A stretch of DNA of 64,000 bases. It comes from CAVZBW01 sp963773635 (lineage in GTDB: Bacteria > Actinomycetota > Acidimicrobiia > Acidimicrobiales > RAAP-2). The stretch covers positions 2,170,001-2,234,000 of the forward strand of contig CAVZBW010000005.1 of the NCBI GenBank assembly GCA_963773635.1, given 5' to 3'. Within the stretch, counting starts at the first letter, position 1, and each line of letters opens with the position of its first letter. Of this stretch, positions 21,657 to 29,586 are shown piece after piece. The position numbers were made by a program, and so were the translations under genes. The notes below the pieces were generated by a model. The model had not been told where the DNA came from. It worked only from the letters and a program-made list of their open reading frames with translations, and made no database searches.

Positions 21657-21753
21657 GGCGCGAAGGCAGTGGGCTCAACCTCGACTCTTCGCAGGTCAGA
21701 CATCTTGCGAGCCTATCGGCGGTCCCCGCTCCCCCTGAGTGCCGGCTGGTCGA

Positions 21754-23172
21754 TCAGATGTCGAAGTAGAGCTGGAACTCGTAGGGGTGCGGGCGCAGTC
21801 GCACCGGATCCGCCTCCTCGAGCCGCTTGTACTCGGTCCAGGTGTCGATCAGGTCGTCGGTGAAGACGCCGCCCACCCGGAGGAACTCGCTGTCCTGCTC
21901 GAGCGCACGGAGCGCCTCCTCGAGCGAGCCGGGCGTGTGCGCGATGGCGGCGAGCTCGTCCGGCTTGAGCTCGAAGAGGTCGACCTCGAGCGGAGGCGGG
22001 GGCTCGATCTGCTTCTGCACCCCGTCGAGACCCGCGAGCATCATGGCCGAGAAGGCGAGGTACGGGTTGCACGACGGGTCCGGGCAACGAAACTCGATCC
22101 GCTTGGCCTTGGGACTCTGGGAGTACAGCGGGATCCGGCAGGCCGCCGAGCGGTTCCTCTGGGAATAGACGAGGTTCACGGGAGCCTCGTAGCCGGGCAC
22201 CAGACGCTTGTACGAGTTGGTCGTGGGCGCAGCAAAGGCCATGATCGCGGGCGCGTGCGTGAGGAGGCCGCCGACGTACCACCTCCCCATGTCGGACAGT
22301 CCGCCGTAGCCGTCGCCGTAGAAGAGGGGGTCCCCGCCCTTCCACAAGGACTGGTGGCAGTGCATCCCCGAGCCGTTGTCCTCGAAGAGGGGCTTGGGCA
22401 TGAAGGTCGCCGTGAGGCCGGCGGCGGCGGCCACGCTCTTCACGATGTACTTGTAGAGGATCAGCTTGTCGGCCATCGACAACAGGGTGTCGAAGCGCAT
22501 GTCGATCTCGGCCTGACCGGCGGTCGCGACCTCGTGGTGCTGGACCTCGATCTCGATGCCCATCCGCTCCATCGTGAGGATCATCTCCGAGCGCAGGTCC
22601 TGGAAGTGGTCCGTGGGCGGCGCCGGGAAGTAGCCCAGCTTGGGGCGGATGGTGTACCCGAGGTTTTGGCCGCTGAGCCCGGAGTTCCAGTGCCCCTCTC
22701 GGGAGTCGACCTCGTAGTACGCCTTTTGCGACTCCGTGCCGTAGCGGACCGAGTCGAAGATGAAGAACTCCGCCTCCGGGCCGAAGTAGCAGGTATCGGC
22801 GAGGCCGGTCGAGCGCAGGTACTCCTCCGCCTTCTTGGCCACGTAGCGGGGGTCGCGGGAGTAGGGCTCGAGGGTGACCGGGTCGTGGACGAAGCAGTTG
22901 ATGTTGAGGGTCTTGTGCTGGCGGAAGGGATCGATCACCGCCGTGTCCGCGTCGGGGAGAAGGATCATGTCCGACTCGTGGATCTCCTGGAACCCCCGGA
23001 TGGACGAGCCGTCGAAGCCCAGGCCCTCTTGGAAGACGTCCAGGGTGAGCTGGCGGGCGGGGATGGAGAAGTGCTGGGTCGTGCCCGGCAGGTCGATGAA
23101 GCGAATGTCGACCACATCGACACTCTCGTCCTGTATCAGCCGCAGCACGTCCTCCGGGGTCTTCTGGGTCAC
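21754..23172 (-). CDS. glnA: type I glutamine synthetase lacking the adenylylation tyrosine
   Basis: A 472-residue GSI-beta-length enzyme that makes glutamine from glutamate, ammonia and ATP. Visible motifs: FDGSSIRGFQ, the metal-binding GPEAEFF, the ATP-site KPLFEDNGSGMHCH and the glutamate-site NRSAACRIP. In adenylylated GSI-beta enzymes the C-terminal loop reads NLYDLPPEE. Here it reads VDLFELKPDE, so the modified Tyr is replaced by Phe. Covalent control by GlnE-type adenylylation is therefore unlikely. It is divergent from a second synthetase across a 306-base region with a hairpin and a GlnR-like box. Confidence 0.92.
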   Translation of the reverse strand: MTQKTPEDVLRLIQDESVDVVDIRFIDLPGTTQHFSIPARQLTLDVFQEGLGFDGSSIRGFQEIHESDMILLPDADTAVIDPFRQHKTLNINCFVHDPVTLEPYSRDPRYVAKKAEEYLRSTGLADTCYFGPEAEFFIFDSVRYGTESQKAYYEVDSREGHWNSGLSGQNLGYTIRPKLGYFPAPPTDHFQDLRSEMILTMERMGIEIEVQHHEVATAGQAEIDMRFDTLLSMADKLILYKYIVKSVAAAAGLTATFMPKPLFEDNGSGMHCHQSLWKGGDPLFYGDGYGGLSDMGRWYVGGLLTHAPAIMAFAAPTTNSYKRLVPGYEAPVNLVYSQRNRSAACRIPLYSQSPKAKRIEFRCPDPSCNPYLAFSAMMLAGLDGVQKQIEPPPPLEVDLFELKPDELAAIAHTPGSLEEALRALEQDSEFLRVGGVFTDDLIDTWTEYKRLEEADPVRLRPHPYEFQLYFDI

Positions 23173-23226
23173 CGGGCTCCTCCTACTCAGTCTCGCTACA
23201 CGGTCTCGTCGGGTTCGGTCTCGCCG

Positions 23227-23252
23227 GGTCTCGAGGCGTTGGCCTCGAGACC
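23227..23252. promoter_or_regulatory. perfect 11-bp inverted repeat with 4-base loop
   Basis: GGTCTCGAGGC (23227-23237) and GCCTCGAGACC (23242-23252) form a perfect stem around GTTG. It lies 55-80 bases before the minus-strand glnA start, so it could be in that gene's leader or be a protein-binding site. No T-tract follows on either strand. Confidence 0.45.
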
Positions 23253-23384
23253 GGGTCTCGACCGCTCGACTCTCTTGGTTGGTCCGCTCGGTCGGTCCGC
23301 TCGGCGGTCATCTTGGCCGCTCGTGCCCGATCCCGACGATCGGTCCGCCCCCTTATCGGGGCGCCCCGAGTCTGCCGGGTCGCG

Positions 23385-23422
23385 GTTTCCCAGCTGTTGC
23401 CCGTTTGTGAACGGAAGATGAA
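23385..23422 (-). promoter_or_regulatory. candidate GlnR box
   Basis: On the minus strand four five-base half-sites, TTCAT, TTCAC, GCAAC and GAAAC, are spaced by exactly six bases. This fits the general layout of actinobacterial GlnR operators (GTnAC and GAAAC half-sites repeating every 11 bases). It lies 57-94 bases before the plus-strand synthetase start. A glnR gene is 1.4 kb away. Confidence 0.35.
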
Positions 23423-23478
23423 CTCTCGAGCGAGGCGGGCGCGTCCGAGGGGTTGTAGTGAGCTGAGAGACTTGTCGC

Positions 23479-24813
23479 ATGCAGAGTCAGCAGGATTACG
23501 TGCTGCGGACGGTCGAGGAGCGGGGAATCCGCTTCGTGCAGTTGTGGTTCACGGACGTCCTCGGGATGCCCAAGGCGGTCAACATCGCCCCCGCCGAGCT
23601 GGAGAACACGCTCGAGGAGGGCATGACCTTCGACGGCTCGGCCATCGACGGATTCAGCCGGGTGCAGGAGAGCGACGTGCTCGCACGCCCCGACGCACGG
23701 ACCTTCCAGGTCCTCCCCTGGCACGAGAAGGAGGGCGCGGTCGCCCGGGTCTTCTGCGACATCTCGAACCTCGACGGCTCGCCGTTCCAGGGGTGCCCCC
23801 GCCACGCCCTGCGCCGCACCCTCCAGCGGGCGCACCGGGCTGGCTACACGTTTTTCACCGCCCCGGAGATCGAGTACTTCTACTTTCGCGGCCTCGGGGA
23901 GACGACAAGGCCCGAGGCGCTCGACAACGGGTCGTACTTCGACCTCACCGTCGCCAACATGGCGAGCGACCTCCGCCGCCGCTCCGTGTTGCATCTCGAG
24001 GAGATGGGCATCCCCGTCGAGCTCGCCCACCACGAGGACGGTCCCGGTCAACACGAGATCAACCTGCGGTACACGGACGCGCTGACCATGGCCGACACGG
24101 TCATGACGGTGCGCCTGGTGCTCAAGGAGACGGCGCGGCAGGAGGGGATACGGGCCAGCTTCATGCCCAAGCCGCTGGCCGGCGTGCAGGGCTCGGGCAT
24201 GCACACCCACCTGTCGTTGTGGGAGGGCGAGCGCAACGCCTTCATCGACGAGGACGACCGCTACGGCCTGTCCCAGGTGGCCTACCGATTTGTCGCCGGC
24301 CTTCTGCGCCATGCCCGGGAGATCACCGCCATCACCAACCAGTGGGTCAACTCCTACAAGCGCCTGGTGCGAGGCTACGAGGCCCCGGCGCACGTCTCCT
24401 GGGCCCGCAACAACCGGTCCGCGCTCGTCCGCATCCCCGTGGTCAAGCGCGGCAAGCTGGACTCCACCCGGATCGAGTTCCGGGAGCCCGACAGCGCCTG
24501 CAACCCGTACCTCGCGTACGCCGTCATACTCGCAGCTGGTCTGCGAGGAGTGGAGGAGGGCTACGAGCTTCCTCCGGAGGCGGACACCAACCTCTTCAAC
24601 CTCTCGGACCGCGAGCTCGCGCTCAAGGGCATCGCACCGCTCCCCGGCAGCCTCAAGGACGCCGTCGACGAGATGGAGCGATCCGAGCTCCTCCTCGACA
24701 CGCTGGGCGAGCACCTGTTCGAATGGTTCATTCGCAACAAGCGGGAGGAATGGGAGCAATACCAGGGACACGTCTCGCAGTTCGAGCTCGACCGCTACCT
24801 GGCCCAGCTGTGA
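23479..24813 (+). CDS. second type I glutamine synthetase (GSI-alpha-like or GS-like)
   Basis: A 444-residue glutamine synthetase-family enzyme without the beta-type insertion. It has FDGSAIDGFSRVQESD, the metal site TAPEIEYFYF, the KPLAGVQGSGMHTH loop, NNRSALVRIP and a C-terminal NKREEWEQYQGHVSQFE. The length and the absence of an adenylylation loop (the equivalent reads NLFNLSDRE) match the GSI-alpha class, which is usually feedback-inhibited. It may make glutamine or gamma-glutamylate another amine. It is followed 53 bases later by glnR. Confidence 0.9.
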   Translation: MQSQQDYVLRTVEERGIRFVQLWFTDVLGMPKAVNIAPAELENTLEEGMTFDGSAIDGFSRVQESDVLARPDARTFQVLPWHEKEGAVARVFCDISNLDGSPFQGCPRHALRRTLQRAHRAGYTFFTAPEIEYFYFRGLGETTRPEALDNGSYFDLTVANMASDLRRRSVLHLEEMGIPVELAHHEDGPGQHEINLRYTDALTMADTVMTVRLVLKETARQEGIRASFMPKPLAGVQGSGMHTHLSLWEGERNAFIDEDDRYGLSQVAYRFVAGLLRHAREITAITNQWVNSYKRLVRGYEAPAHVSWARNNRSALVRIPVVKRGKLDSTRIEFREPDSACNPYLAYAVILAAGLRGVEEGYELPPEADTNLFNLSDRELALKGIAPLPGSLKDAVDEMERSELLLDTLGEHLFEWFIRNKREEWEQYQGHVSQFELDRYLAQL

Positions 24814-24866
24814 GCGTCCCCAAGGTCGTCGCCGCCCGCCACCCGAGCGAGGTGGCCTAGGCCCCG

Positions 24867-25583
24867 ATGGAACCCTTGCTGTGCTACCCGGATCCGGTCC
24901 CGGTCGAGCTCGCCCGCGTCCTGCATCGTGCGGGCTACCAGTTTCAGGGGGCGACCAGCGGCGACGCCCTGCGGGGCGGCGGCCCGGCCAGTCGTGAGGG
25001 CCCGTGGGGCGGGGCCGTCGTGTGTGCCGACCAGGACCTGCCCGCGGCCATCGCCTTCTGCCGGGCCCTCCGCCGCCGTGAGATTCCCGTCGCACCGCTC
25101 CTGCTCGTCCTGCGCGGCGACCAGATCACCGATCTGCGCCTGCGCGACGACCTCTTCGACGACTTTTGCACCTCGCCGATCAGCCCCGACGAGGTCACGG
25201 CACGACTGGAGCACCTCCTCTGGAGGGCGGGGATGGGCCTCCGACCCGACCTGATCGAGTACGGGCCCCTGGTGCTCAACCTCGAGACCTACCAGGCCGC
25301 GGTCAGCGGGCGCGTCCTCGACCTCACCTACATGGAGTACGAGCTCCTCCGGTTCCTGGCCGCGCACCCCGGGAAGGTGTTTACCCGGGAGACCCTCCTC
25401 AGCCGGGTCTGGGGCTACGAGTACTACGGCGGCGCACGCACCGTCGACGTCCACGTCCGCCGCCTCCGGGCCAAGCTCGGCGAGGAGCACGCGCACCTCA
25501 TCCAGACGGTCCGCTCCGTCGGCTACCGCTTCGGTCAGGTCGGCTGGGCGGCGGGGCCCATCGGCCGGGCAACCGACGGCTGA
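24867..25583 (+). CDS. glnR: GlnR-type OmpR-family nitrogen regulator
   Basis: A 238-residue regulator. The C-terminal winged helix (about 135-225) carries GRVLDLTYMEYELLRFLA, VFTRETLLSRVWGYEYYGG and RTVDVHVRRLRAKLGEEH, which match Streptomyces GlnR almost residue for residue. The N-terminal receiver-like domain is diverged: the position of the usual phosphoacceptor Asp before DLP (VVCADQDLP) appears to be Cys, consistent with the phosphorylation-independent mode described for GlnR. Its place beside two glutamine synthetase genes supports a role in controlling nitrogen assimilation. It converges on the RidA gene with a four-base gap. Confidence 0.85.
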   Translation: MEPLLCYPDPVPVELARVLHRAGYQFQGATSGDALRGGGPASREGPWGGAVVCADQDLPAAIAFCRALRRREIPVAPLLLVLRGDQITDLRLRDDLFDDFCTSPISPDEVTARLEHLLWRAGMGLRPDLIEYGPLVLNLETYQAAVSGRVLDLTYMEYELLRFLAAHPGKVFTRETLLSRVWGYEYYGGARTVDVHVRRLRAKLGEEHAHLIQTVRSVGYRFGQVGWAAGPIGRATDG

Positions 25584-25587
25584 GCCC

Positions 25588-25983
25588 TCAGCTCGTCGAC
25601 CGGTAAGCCCACACCTCCACCTCGACCGACGCACCCAGGGGCAGCGCGGAGATCCCCACGGCCGTGCGGGCCGGTCGATGACCGCCAAAGGCCTCGACCC
25701 ACGCGGCGTTCATCTCGGCGAAGTCGTCCATGTCGACCAGGTAGACGGTCGCCTTTCGCACGTCCGAGAGGCTCACGCCCTGGCTGGAGAGCAGCGCGGC
25801 CGCGTTGTCGAGGGCCTGGCGCAGCTGCGTCGCGGTGCCGGGGCCGACCAGTGTCGGCACCCCATCAGGCCCAGACGTCACCCCCAGCTGCCCGGACGTG
25901 ATCACCCACTCGCCTGCCCGCACGACCGGGGCATACGGGCCCGCGGCAGGCGCGGGATCGGGCGTTTCGGAATGGTCGCTCAC
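25588..25983 (-). CDS. RidA/YjgF-family enamine/imine deaminase
   Basis: A 131-residue protein starting at GTG 25981-25983 (GGAG nine bases upstream), which overlaps the stop codon of the upstream 2Fe-2S fusion gene by four bases. It has AGEWVITSGQLG, the QLRQALDNAAALL helix and a C-terminal trimer-core stretch, LPLGASVEVEVWAY. An Arg in HRPARTAVGI matches the substrate-carboxylate-binding Arg of the family. RidA removes reactive 2-aminoacrylate and similar intermediates. It is the last gene of an IscA - 2Fe-2S fusion - RidA operon. Confidence 0.88.
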   Translation of the reverse strand: MSDHSETPDPAPAAGPYAPVVRAGEWVITSGQLGVTSGPDGVPTLVGPGTATQLRQALDNAAALLSSQGVSLSDVRKATVYLVDMDDFAEMNAAWVEAFGGHRPARTAVGISALPLGASVEVEVWAYRSTS

Positions 25984-27689
25984 CTGTCGCGTCTCCTTTG
26001 GCTTCCTCGCCCGTCGCTTCCTCGCCGGTCGCTTCCTCGCCGGTCGCTCCCTCGCCGTGTCGGCCAGTCCGCGGGAAGGCCCTCCGCCACCCACGCCGCG
26101 GCAGCGGTAGCGGCGAACACCGCATCCCCGGCACGCACCGGCCGACCGCTCGCGCCGTGGAGACGCACATCGACCGGTGGCATCTGGCGGGCCGCGAGTA
26201 TCCCAAAGGAGCGGATCGTCAGGTCGACGGGCTCGCCGGTCTCGTCGACAGCCATGCCCTCCTGCCACACCCAGCCGAGGGCGTGGTGCACCGCGCCGAT
26301 CACGTACGAGCGGAGTATGACCGGGTCGAGGATCTCCCCCGCCCACACGTCGACGCGCACGACATCGTCGCTCAGCATGACCTCGGCCCGGGCACCGTCT
26401 CCGGCGTCGATCACCACCGGCGGGGCCGGGCCACGCTCGAGGCACCCGAGAGCGATCCGCAGCACCTGGGCCTCCACCCATCCCGCGGCGCGAAGCACCG
26501 ACGACACCGGTGGGCCGGGCACGTCGACCACCTCGACGTGGGCACCGGGCAGGACCTCGGACATCGCCTGGACCCACGGCCCGAGATCGTCGGCGTAGGG
26601 CGTCCTTGCGACCCTCACGACTCCCGTGCCGTGGCGATCGAGACCTGCTGCGATCGGGGGCCTCTTGGGCCCGTGCCGGACGACGTCCTCGCGGGACCAC
26701 AACACCCGCACGGGCCGGGCCCGCTCGTCGGCGAGCCGACGTGCGACCCCGGGGAGCGGGGAGCGTCGCTTGCCGCCGAAGGCGCCGCCGTTCGCGAGCG
26801 TCGTCGCCGGAGACCCGCCGGGCCTGCACCACGAGGCGTCGAGCTCGAGATACGCGGGTTCGACCCAGGTGGTCCGGAGGCGCAGCGCCCACTCGCCCGG
26901 AGGGATCTCCAACGGGTAGCCGAGCGCCACGGTGCTGCGGCGCCCGGGCGGGCGGCGGATGTCCGCACGGGCCCGTTGCCTCGTGGGAGCCACCACGTAG
27001 TCGTCCGCCGGACCGACCGACGCCACCTCGGCGTCAGCGGGGGCCCGATCGTCCGCGAAGCCCCCGGCGCCAAGGACCTCGTCGGGCCCGATCAGCTGAG
27101 GACTTCCGCCCTCGAGGGTCGCCCTCCAGGAGGTGAGGAGGGGATCCCGATCCCCCGCCGGGGCCGGTTCCTCGTCACCGCCTTCCCCACCGGCGACAGG
27201 ATTTCCGACGGGGGAGGCCGCCCGCAGGCCGGCGGCCTCCACGATGGTCTGCCAACCCGTGCAGCGACACAGGTGGGCGAGCAGCGCCGTGCGGACCGCA
27301 TCGGGATCGGCGGCCGCGTCTGGACGACGTCGCTCCAGGTCCACCAGGCGCATGATGATGCCCGGGGTGCAGAACCCGCACTGGCTGGCCCCACAGCGGA
27401 GAAAGGCCTCGCTCCATCCCTCCCGCGTGCCCCTGTCGAGCCCCTCGATGGTCGTCACCGACCGGCCCGCGATGCGGCGCACGGGCGTCACGCACGACAC
27501 CCGAGCCGCCCCGTCGACGAGGACGGTGCAGCATCCGCACTGTCCCTGTGGGCTGCAACCGTCCTTGACGGTGCGGCTGCCCAGCTCCTCCCTCAGGGCG
27601 TCGAGCAGGCTGCAGTCGAGGTCGGGCACGCTGACGGGCCGACCGTCGAGCACGAACTCGACCGTGGCATCCTCGGACCCTGACGTCAC
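25980..27689 (-). CDS. 2Fe-2S ferredoxin domain fused to a compact xanthine dehydrogenase-like molybdopterin domain
   Basis: A 569-residue protein. Residues 1-160 are a small-subunit-type domain with two 2Fe-2S sites: the plant-ferredoxin cluster in KDGCSPQGQCGCCTVLVDG, and the helical one in CGASQCGFCTPG with LCRCTGW. Residues about 180-540 resemble pieces of the aldehyde oxidase/xanthine dehydrogenase large subunit: NGGAFGGK, RPVRVLWSREDV and the C-terminal GAVHHALGWVWQEG. This part is only half the usual 750-residue length, and there is no FAD domain. The C-terminus carries an RRGSD pentapeptide repeat. The start is GTG 27687-27689. It lies between IscA and RidA, so it is probably a Mo- or cofactor-dependent dehydrogenase or a degenerate relative. 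Confidence 0.65.
   Translation of the reverse strand: MTSGSEDATVEFVLDGRPVSVPDLDCSLLDALREELGSRTVKDGCSPQGQCGCCTVLVDGAARVSCVTPVRRIAGRSVTTIEGLDRGTREGWSEAFLRCGASQCGFCTPGIIMRLVDLERRRPDAAADPDAVRTALLAHLCRCTGWQTIVEAAGLRAASPVGNPVAGGEGGDEEPAPAGDRDPLLTSWRATLEGGSPQLIGPDEVLGAGGFADDRAPADAEVASVGPADDYVVAPTRQRARADIRRPPGRRSTVALGYPLEIPPGEWALRLRTTWVEPAYLELDASWCRPGGSPATTLANGGAFGGKRRSPLPGVARRLADERARPVRVLWSREDVVRHGPKRPPIAAGLDRHGTGVVRVARTPYADDLGPWVQAMSEVLPGAHVEVVDVPGPPVSSVLRAAGWVEAQVLRIALGCLERGPAPPVVIDAGDGARAEVMLSDDVVRVDVWAGEILDPVILRSYVIGAVHHALGWVWQEGMAVDETGEPVDLTIRSFGILAARQMPPVDVRLHGASGRPVRAGDAVFAATAAAAWVAEGLPADWPTRRGSDRRGSDRRGSDGRGSQRRRDR
26001..26060 (-). repeat. four tandem 15-bp coding repeats
   Basis: Four copies of a unit close to GCTTCCTCGCCGGTC lie at 26001-26015, 26016-26030, 26031-26045 and 26046-26060. 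They encode the Arg/Ser/Asp pentapeptide tail of the 2Fe-2S fusion protein. The second and third copies are identical. Confidence 0.85.
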
Positions 27690-27777
27690 AGACCGGTCCC
27701 GGGAAGCGGCAGGAGACCCGCGTCGGGCTCCGGATGTGGTGTCGGGACCGACGCTCGGGGCGGGTCCCGGAAGGGGA

Positions 27778-28140
27778 TCAGCTGAAGGACGAGCCGCAGC
27801 CGCAGGTCCGGCTGGCGTTGGGGTTGGAGATGTGGAAGCCGGCGCCGGACAGCCCGTCGCTGTAGTCCAGGGTCGATCCCTTGAGCATGTCCGCGCTCGC
27901 CGGGTCCACGATTACTCGCACGTCGCCGAACTCGCTCACCACGTCGTCATCGGCGGTCTCGGAGTCGAAGAACATCTCGTAGCTGAAGCCCGAGCATCCG
28001 CCGGGACGAACCGCCACCCGCAAGCCGAGACCAGACTCCTCCTCCTCGGCGAGCAACTGGCTCACCTTGACCTGAGCCGTGTCGGTCAGGATGACCGGCT
28101 GGGGCTTCTTGCCGATGCTCACCGTGCTGCCCAACGTCAC
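27778..28140 (-). CDS. A-type iron-sulfur carrier (IscA/ErpA family)
   Basis: A 120-residue carrier that receives Fe-S clusters and delivers them to apoproteins. The GTG at 28138-28140 lies six bases after GGGAGG. The three conserved Cys are visible: one in RPGGCSGFSYEM and two in the C-terminal CGCGSSFS. It is first in an operon with the 2Fe-2S fusion and RidA and divergent from an Mrp-type Fe-S scaffold, which ties the region to iron-sulfur enzyme maturation. Confidence 0.92.
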   Translation of the reverse strand: MTLGSTVSIGKKPQPVILTDTAQVKVSQLLAEEEESGLGLRVAVRPGGCSGFSYEMFFDSETADDDVVSEFGDVRVIVDPASADMLKGSTLDYSDGLSGAGFHISNPNASRTCGCGSSFS

Positions 28141-28358
28141 CGCTGCCTCCCTGTCTCGCTCTAGCCGACCCGTCTCGCCTGTCTCGGTCCATCTGCCATC
28201 GACGCGATACGGACCGCGCAAGGAGCTTATCTGGACGGGCACCGCGACCGACGCGGCGCCGCAGCGGCGACCGGCGGCGGGAGCAGGATGCCACCGGAGG
28301 CCAGCGGTTGGCGCGGGATCCGCTGCGCGAGCCCGATGCCAGTCGCCCACTACTAGGC

Positions 28359-28370
28359 TCACCTAGGTGA
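28359..28370. promoter_or_regulatory. 12-bp perfect palindrome over the mrp start codon
   Basis: TCACCTAGGTGA spans the GTG start of the Mrp gene at 28367-28369. A TAGGCT -10-like element at 28354-28359 ends seven bases before the GTG, the distance expected for a leaderless transcript. A repressor bound here would block initiation; no regulator is identified. Confidence 0.35.
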
Positions 28371-29566
28371 CCGACGGTCCAGCTCAGGACGGGTGCCCAA
28401 CGCCAGACGCCATCCGAGAGGCGCTGCGCGCGGTGATCGATCCCGAGCTCGGCGACAACATCGTCGACCTCGGGATGGTTCGCGCCGCAGAGGTGGGAGC
28501 CGAGGGCGATGTGCTGGTCGAGATCGCCCTGACGATCGCGGGATGCCCGTTGCGCACCCAGCTGAAGCGAGACGTGACCACCCGGATCGAGACCCTCCCT
28601 GGGGTGCGTTCGGTCCGGGTCGAGATGGGCGAGCTCGACGCAGCCGGCCGCGAGCGGGTCATGGCGCGGGCTCGTTGGCAGGCCCGTGAGCGCGCCCCGG
28701 AGACCGGCGTGCCCATGACGGCGAGGGTTCTCGCCGTCGCCTCGGGCAAGGGAGGCGTCGGCAAGTCCTCGGTGACGGTCAACCTGGCGGTCGCCCTGGC
28801 CCGCCTCGGCTACCGGGTGGGAGTGCTGGACGCCGACATCTGGGGCTTTTCGGTGCCACGCCTGCTGGGCATGCGAGGCGGCGTGGAGGCCAAGGGCGGC
28901 AAGATGATCCCCCTGGCGCTGCCCGTGGGCGACGGGGAGCTGCGCGTGCTTTCGATGGGGTTCCTGGCCGAGGAGGACAAGGCCATCATGTGGCGCGGGC
29001 TCCTCCTCAACCGAGCCGTCCAGCAGTTTCTCCAGGACGCCCGCTGGGACGACATCGAGTACCTGCTCATCGACCTCCCGCCGGGGACCGGCGACGTGCA
29101 GATGGGCCTGGCCCGGATGCTGCCCCGGACCGAGATGCTCGTCATCACCACCCCGCCACTGGCGGCGCAGCGGGTGGCCTCCCGAGCGGCGGACATGGCG
29201 CGAAGGGGGTACCTGAGGGTGACCGGAGTGGTGGAGAACATGAGCGACTTCACCTGCGAGCACGGCACGACCTACTCCCTGTTTGGAAGCGGAGGCGGCG
29301 AGCGGCTGGCCAAGGAGCTGGGCGTGCCCCTTCTCGGCAGCATCCCCCTCCACCCCGACGTCGCGACCGGCGGGGACGCCGGGGTGCCGGTGGCCCTGGG
29401 AGACGGGCCTCTTGCGGACACCTTCGCCCGCCTCGCCCACTCCGTCGCCGACGTGGCCGCCCCCTTGGTGGAGGCGTCGGGTTGCACGGCGCGCATGCTC
29501 GAACGAGTCGAGCTGGCCTTGTCGGGCCACGAGGTCCCGTTGGCCGGAGACGGCCGGGGCGCCTGA
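28367..29566 (+). CDS. Mrp/NBP35-type Fe-S scaffold ATPase (MIP18 + ParA-like)
   Basis: A 399-residue protein. Residues 10-90 are a MIP18/DUF59 domain (VIDPELGDNIVDLGMV, a lone Cys in IAGCPL). From about residue 118 comes an Mrp ATPase with the deviant Walker A ASGKGGVGKSS, DADIWGFS, LIDLPPGTGD and NMSDFTCEHG. The C-terminal segment has one Cys where many homologues have CxxC. It moves Fe-S clusters to target proteins. It begins at GTG 28367 with no ribosome-binding site and is divergent from the IscA gene. Confidence 0.9.
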   Translation: MTDGPAQDGCPTPDAIREALRAVIDPELGDNIVDLGMVRAAEVGAEGDVLVEIALTIAGCPLRTQLKRDVTTRIETLPGVRSVRVEMGELDAAGRERVMARARWQARERAPETGVPMTARVLAVASGKGGVGKSSVTVNLAVALARLGYRVGVLDADIWGFSVPRLLGMRGGVEAKGGKMIPLALPVGDGELRVLSMGFLAEEDKAIMWRGLLLNRAVQQFLQDARWDDIEYLLIDLPPGTGDVQMGLARMLPRTEMLVITTPPLAAQRVASRAADMARRGYLRVTGVVENMSDFTCEHGTTYSLFGSGGGERLAKELGVPLLGSIPLHPDVATGGDAGVPVALGDGPLADTFARLAHSVADVAAPLVEASGCTARMLERVELALSGHEVPLAGDGRGA

Positions 29567-29572
29567 GGACGA

Positions 29573-29586
29573 GACCCCGGGGGGTC
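29573..29586. terminator. short G/C stem-loop between convergent genes
   Basis: GACCCC and GGGGTC can pair with a two-base loop in the 18-base gap between the convergent mrp and MBL hydrolase genes. There is no T-tract. The stem includes the MBL stop codon. Confidence 0.25.

Larger units (their letters stand above)
23173..23478. promoter_or_regulatory. divergent control region between two glutamine synthetase genes
   Basis: This 306-base region contains repeated GTCTCG words, an 11-base perfect inverted repeat (23227-23252), a tandem GGTCCGCTCGG repeat (near 23280-23305) and a row of 11-base-spaced half-sites (23385-23422) resembling a GlnR operator. No gene is visible in it. It probably controls both synthetase genes. 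Confidence 0.5.

Noticed and set aside
19947..23421. Long plus-strand frames opposite the sigma factor, ferritin-like and glnA genes
   Set aside because: Shadows of well-identified minus-strand genes.
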